Assembly (NCBI RefSeq): GCF_016808095.1
Contig: NC_068980.1
Span: 8,590,501-8,654,500, forward strand
Source of the DNA: Vigna angularis
Taxonomy: Eukaryota; Streptophyta; Magnoliopsida; Fabales; Fabaceae
Reading direction: 5' to 3'
DNA: 64,000 nt
The position numbers and the translations under genes are program-made. A model generated the notes under the pieces. That model saw only the letters and a list, made by a program, of their open reading frames with translations, made no database searches and had not been told where the DNA came from. This document shows positions 59,201 through 64,000 of the stretch, in pieces; position 1 is the stretch's first letter, and the number at the start of each line of letters is the position of its first letter.

Positions 59201-60609
59201 ATTTATTAGTTAACTTGAGAAAATTTGTGTTGTCGAAAAAGATAATCAAAGACTTTTGTGTGAGGAAATAGAAGAATTTGGGTGGATAATGAGAGAATAT
59301 TTTAAATTAACATTATAAAATATATACGATATTGTTTTATTCGTGACTCGAAAGGCCGGTGCAAATTCTAATTAATCTTTCACACTTGGTCATATTACCT
59401 AGGTTTATGTCTTACTAAATAATAATAGAAAAAAAAGTTCTTATTATATGGGAAAAATTATGTTGTTAATGCTACTTGTATCAGTGGGCTACACTTCCAA
59501 GTTGTGGTCTATGTTAGGCACAACTTAACTCTCAGGACCACTTGATAAAGACATAAACATCTCTTTGTGCACTGAACGTAGAGTAGCATGCATTTGGTAA
59601 CTATTTTGCTAATGAACACACTTTTCGCTCATTTTCCCTCCTCTCTTTGAGGGGATTGGACATTCTTCCTTTGGTTTCAGTCGCGATGTGAAAGGGAGAG
59701 TTTAGATTATTAGGACCTTCTTAAATATCTCTATTCTCCTTCTTAGCTCTCCCTCTTTATTGTTTAGTTTTTCTTTCTGTGTTTTTTATTCTTTTGTGTT
59801 CTTTATAACAATGTAGTGTTGTTAAAAAGCTGACAAAAAATAATAAAAATCACAAATTAAAATTTTCCTATGCATGTAGATCATTATTTTTAAAGGCTTA
59901 TTTGTGATGTGTTGTGTAAGTCTCTTATGATACTACAAGAGCTTTTCAGAAATTTTTGATGATCTCAAAATAAGCAAGGAACTCTAAAAAGAATAAAAGA
60001 ATAAACCCACGATTTTTTAGGAAGGAAACAAAAAAGGGAGAAAATGAGAGAATGAGAGGATGAGAGAGTTATTTTTTATGTGTTTTGGATTGAATGAGGT
60101 GCTCTATTTGTAGAGCTAAAATCAGAAGGTAACGATCCAATGACATGACTTGCAGGCTACACTTTGCATCACAGTTTGACAAAAACTATTCAAAGCTAAA
60201 CTTCTTTAGGTTTGCGGTGAAGAAAACGAAAAGTAATGTTCATCCACAAAAAAGGAACAATATTTTGCAATACTATATCCAACGTGTATAGCAATCTCCC
60301 ACATATTGCAAAAGACGAGAAAGAAAGATTGAAAGAAAGAAAAGACAAGTTTTCATAAGATGTAATGCATCGGAGTTGGTATAATAAGCTACATGAACCA
60401 GTCCTAGGTCGAGAAACTTAACACACAATGTAATTGGTATAACTAGCTATATGAACAAAGGACACTTGAGTGTGTTAGAGGTTTATCAATCACAAAACAC
60501 CCCCACAATCCTTCTTATCGTTGTATTACGCTTACTAGGTCATGTGCGTGTCCGATATTCATGAGTGCTCTAGAGATCATACTAAGATCTCATGCAAGTA
60601 GCCCCACTT
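56224..60609. other. Intergenic DNA, mostly unrecognised
   Basis: No supported gene. Open frames at 56981-57301, 57292-57573 and 58735-59081 are Phe/Ile/Tyr/Lys-rich AT noise. 59160-60600 has a more balanced composition and lies against the copia relic, so it may be decayed retrotransposon sequence, but no domain is readable. Confidence 0.45.
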
Positions 60610-60975
60610 GACACTCATACAAGTGATTTCATCAAGTGTATGTTTTATCAGCATCATTAGGTAAAAAACCATCACATAGCAATACATTATCAAGTTTTCA
60701 TCTCATTATTTTGCTGCTTGTTTCAACTCATACAAAGATTTTGAAAGTTTACATACTTTATTCTCTTGACTAGGTACAACACACACTTCCAATTGAGTCA
60801 TATAAATTTCCTCCTCTAAATCATCATTCAAAAAGGTATTTTTAACATTCATTTGGTGTATCACTAGCTTACGTATAACTACTAAGACTAACAACACTCG
60901 AATAAAGAAAATCCTAGTCATAGGGATAAAAATATCAAAATAATCTATGATTAGATTTTTAGTAAAACCTATTGA
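60610..60975 (-). pseudogene. Ty1/copia reverse transcriptase relic
   Basis: On the minus strand the RT core reads TRIFFIRVLLVLVVIRKLVI, then HQMNVKNTFLNDDLEEEIYM and VCKLSKSLYELKQAAK, followed by two stops. A shifted frame continues DNVLLCDGFLPNDADKTYT. This is the copia pattern HQMDVKTAFLNGDLEEEIYM. The metal-binding Asp of QMDVK is Asn here. N- and C-terminal parts, including the YVDD box, are missing. Dead retrotransposon fragment. Confidence 0.85.
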
Positions 60976-60987
60976 TAGGGGGAGTTA

Positions 60988-62288
60988 TGTACAGCTAAAC
61001 TCATATCTCACATATGAGTTTTTTATGATGACAAAAGAAATGTTTTATAGTTTCTTGCACAACAAAATGGCAAAACAACTACTTGATAATATTTGTGATT
61101 GTGCTTGAATTGTTTAGTACATGTATTCATTGATTGAAAATGAATCATTGGTTGAAACATTTTGCACATTGCATATATGAAATAATCGATTACAATGTCT
61201 TATAATTTGTTAAATTTCTTCAGATTTATGTTTATGCTTAACAGGGGCAAAACAATTATGTTTTAACCGATTACATTAAGTGTATAACAAATTAAAACTA
61301 TGCTTAACAGGGGCAGTACATGATTACTGAGTGCATTGAAGTGTTTTGTATGGAACAAGTTTTCAAAATTGCTGAAGTATGGAACTTAACCGAATACATT
61401 ATTTTCATAATCGGTTAAAATGTGTTTTAAGTGAAAACCTTTTTCTTGAAAATTCATAACTGTTATTAACGGTTATATTTTGAATATTGTGGCTTGTATG
61501 TTTTGTTTAATCGATTGCATGCGTTTTTAATCTGTTAAATCTTATGCAAATATAAAATTGTTAAAGCAGATTGAAAAAATTAACAGATTACATTAAATGT
61601 TTAATCAATTAAATTGCATCAAAGTTAAAAAATCTATAAATAGGCACGTTGCTCTTTGTTCTCAATAATTTTATGATTCTAATCTTTCATAACTAACTTG
61701 ATTGTTGAGTTTTAATTGCAGGAGCGTCCTAATTTCTTGAAGAATCAAATATTGCTACATTGGAAAGAAATCCATAATGATTCTTGCAAGACTGAAGTGC
61801 TTACACATTGCTGATCAAATCTTCACTCTTGGTGTATTCTATTGTGATCATTGTTAATCTACAATTAGGTTGATTGTGTTTCCCTATTGCTGAGAGCCAT
61901 GAAGAGGACTTTGTGAAGTTCTAGTACTTACGAGTTAGGATTGCTCTAAGGGTGACAGAAACTGTGTGATCTTTCTGGGTTTGTACTATAGTTCATATTG
62001 AGTTGGGAAAGGAGAGTACATTTGAGAGGGTTGTTCTCTATATGTGTTGCTTGTAAAACTCTATCAATATAGTGGATTCCTTCATCTTAGGTTGATTGAA
62101 GAAAGACTAGACGTAGGCATTGGCCGAACTAATATAAACACTTGTGTTAATCTTTTTATCCCTTCTTTTTTGATATTGTTCATATTCTTGTTTGATTGAT
62201 TCCAAGAAAACTTCAAAGATTTTAAAGAGGAAAACCAATTCACCCCCCCCCCCTCTTGGTTGAGATTATTGGCCTAACTTTTTCTACA
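60988..62288 (+). mobile_element. LTR of a Ty1/copia-type (SIRE/Maximus-like) retrotransposon
   Basis: Candidate LTR TGTACAGCTAAACTCATATC to TTTTTCTACA (TG...CA). TATAAATAG lies at 61635-61643. After the 3' end comes ATTGGAACCAGAGTTAGG, a mutated form of the methionine-initiator primer site (TGGTATCAGAGC). The left edge follows GATAGGGGGAG, which looks like a polypurine tract, but the neighbour is an antisense RT relic, so that match may be coincidental. TTAACCGATTACATTA and CATAATCGGTTAAAA-type words recur in the U3 part. No gag frame follows. Confidence 0.55.
61635..61643 (+). promoter_or_regulatory. LTR TATA box
   Basis: TATAAATAG followed by GCACGTTGCTCTTTGTTCTC, typical of a retrotransposon U3/R junction. 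Confidence 0.6.
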
Positions 62289-62290
62289 AT

Positions 62291-62310
62291 TGGAACCAGA
62301 GTTAGGAATT
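62291..62310 (+). other. Degenerate primer-binding site
   Basis: TTGGAACCAGAGTTAGG differs from the usual TTGGTATCAGAGCTAGG at three positions and sits two bases after the LTR end. Confidence 0.5.
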
Positions 62311-63050
62311 CGAATTTTACTCGAATTCAGTATTTTCTTGAGCTGTGTTGCTTTCATGCATGTATGAAGTAGCCTGTTGCATGCGCCCTCTTGGTTTTCT
62401 AGTTGGTTTTCTGTCGATCAGTGGTCTAACTGCGTGCCTAATCATAAATTCGTGATTTGTAGGTGTAGATATAATTCTCTGAGCTGAAGTAATGGTTGTC
62501 TTATCTTAGAGTTGTTGAAGTTTCCTATCAAGTAAGGGAAGCTATATGTTGAGTTCTAAATTTTTTTTAATGTGTTTCATTATAATTGCTTGAAATTGGT
62601 AAAATTTAGTGTTATTTGTGATTGGTATAGTCTTGCTGAAAATATTGGTTAATTTTGCTTGTTTTGATTAATTGAGATTATGTGTTGAGGTTATAATTAG
62701 TGTAATCTTGTATTGTATCTTGAGGTAGTCAATAGGTTGAGTTTCAGGACAGTTTTTGGTCTATTTTAGGGGTTTTGACAAGTGAAAATCTAAAGGAGTT
62801 ATTCTGTGAGGAAACTAAAGGTTTATGGGCTACTTTTGAGTCAATTTTGACTTGTTTAGACACCAAGTTTGCTTATTTCTTGTTTATGACATGTAGAATT
62901 GAATATATGAGTCTTTCAGTGGTTGGATTTATCTAACACATCTTGTTTCTGACCAAATGAGGACATAGGTACTCAATTTCAGTCATAAACATGTTTTTAC
63001 GTCAATTATAATATTAAATTGTCAAAGTGCCTGCAGTGAAATGATTAGCG
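62311..63050 (+). other. Decayed internal retrotransposon sequence, no domain
   Basis: Sequence follows the primer site in the position of a leader/gag region, but shows no open frame or zinc-knuckle motif. Confidence 0.4.
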
Positions 63051-63059
63051 TGGAATAAC

Positions 63060-64000
63060 AAACCAAGAGGGTTTTTAATACGAACGTGTGCCTTTTAATT
63101 TCTTCTCAATTAAACTTACCAAGCAAATAAAAATAACAAATAAAGAGAGTAATGTTGAGAGTAATTTGCATAAATGATTTTATCTTGGTTCGGATCTTAC
63201 CAATCTTACATCCAGTCGCTTATCTCAAATCAAGATAAACAGTTCACTACTCACAAAATAATTACAAATTACAATCACAAAGAAACAATTTGTAAAAGTT
63301 TAGAAACCACCTCTCTTGTTACCCCAAGAGATGAAAGTCACTTCCCCTATAACCCACAAGGGATGAACACCTCCTTTGAATCTTCACAAAGGATGAACAC
63401 CTCCTCCGAATGCTTCACGAAGGATGATAGGCTTTTAACTCAGCAACAACAACAACACTCAATCACACTCCCTGTGAAAGTGCTCGCTCTATGTCAACTC
63501 ACCAAGTTCTCAAAGCCACAGCATAAGGGTTCAACAAACCCTAGAACACTTATCACCGCATACTGCAGATAAGATTTTTCAAAATACACTTATTTCGTAT
63601 TTTGTATTTCATATTTTAGAATGAGAGTCCCAATCTTATTTATAGAGATCTCACTCAAAGATACCTCCAAAAATCCGTTGTCAACTAATTAACGTGTGAT
63701 AATCAATTATCCAATTATGGTAATTAATTATGCATTTAATGAATGCACAACGGTAAAAAAACTTGCTTAAAAATTCTCATAATTGCTCATTATAATCAAT
63801 TATGTTGATTACTGATAATCAATTATTATAAATTGATAATCAATTATCTTGAGTATAAAATAAGGTTTTCTCGTTCAAAATAAATTTTAACGCAACCTAA
63901 GACAAACAATACATAGAATCAAATATTAACCACATCCTATACATAATCTCCTAAATTATAAAAGCTTTAATATAAAAACAAATCTTCATGAAGATCTTCC
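63060..64000 (-). mobile_element. Probable LTR, minus orientation, running off the window
   Basis: Minus-strand CTATAAATAAGATT at about 63634-63644 could be a TATA box. Upstream (63690-63860) are several GATAATCAATTAT words. Downstream, tandem ~36-bp units AGGATGAACACCTCCT(T/C)(T/C)GAAT lie at 63358-63430. The 132-codon + frame starting at 63174 is antisense to this and has no domain, so it is not called as a gene. Confidence 0.4.

Noticed and set aside
60974..60984. GATAGGGGGAG as a polypurine tract proving a 3' LTR
   Set aside because: The adjacent retrotransposon sequence is antisense, so the match may be accidental; used only as weak evidence.
63174..63572. 132-codon + frame, Ser/Thr/Gln-rich
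   Set aside because: It covers tandem 36-bp units in probable LTR DNA, antisense to the apparent promoter, and shows no domain.
1..64000. tRNA, rRNA or organelle-derived segments
   Set aside because: Nothing with cloverleaf potential, rRNA words or plastid/mitochondrial genes was noticed while reading both strands.

Overview
The window is plant nuclear DNA: very AT-rich, with short GT-AG introns, long (TA)n microsatellites and a dense load of transposable elements. The families present (DUF506, bHLH162-like, MAIN-like plant mobile domain proteins) and the style of the repeats suggest a eudicot, most likely a phaseoloid legume. That placement is inference, because no species marker was compared.

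Only two genes look intact and cellular: a three-exon DUF506 (PDDEXK-like) gene on + at about 15.75-18.01 kb, and a three-exon bHLH162-like transcription factor gene on + at 55.36-56.22 kb. A second bHLH162-like copy at 26.62-27.48 kb keeps all three exons but carries one extra A in an A-run inside the basic region.

Most of the remaining recognisable sequence is mobile DNA. At 1-4.16 kb lies the right part of a Mutator-like (MULE) element. It carries an OTU-type cysteine protease gene (+, frameshifted) and, converging on it, a four-exon MAIN-like PMD gene (-, one in-frame stop), followed by a 36-nt-arm hairpin and a terminal sequence. The same terminus and the same 'CAACGGAT...ATCCGTT' palindromes recur in small elements at 19.69-20.85 kb and 42.53-43.70 kb, with 11- and 10-bp target duplications, and in decayed pieces at 20.86-21.25 and 42.00-42.46 kb. 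This looks like one large coding element plus its non-coding derivatives.

Other elements with readable ends are: a Pack-MULE at 7431-8890 with a perfect 9-bp duplication that captured a receptor-kinase fragment; a MULE at 13707-14715; a long-TIR MULE at 21261-23267 with captured coding sequence; a CACTA element at 34803-38036 with an ACT duplication that captured part of a cellular OTU deubiquitinase gene; three related solo-LTR-like blocks (31.33-33.79, 45.79-47.64 with CATTG duplication, 48.21-50.71); an LTR at 60.99-62.29 beside an antisense Ty1/copia RT relic; two copies of a Tourist-like MITE (44.4 and 53.6 kb); and several minisatellites. The stretches between are decayed AT-rich DNA with no gene I can support.
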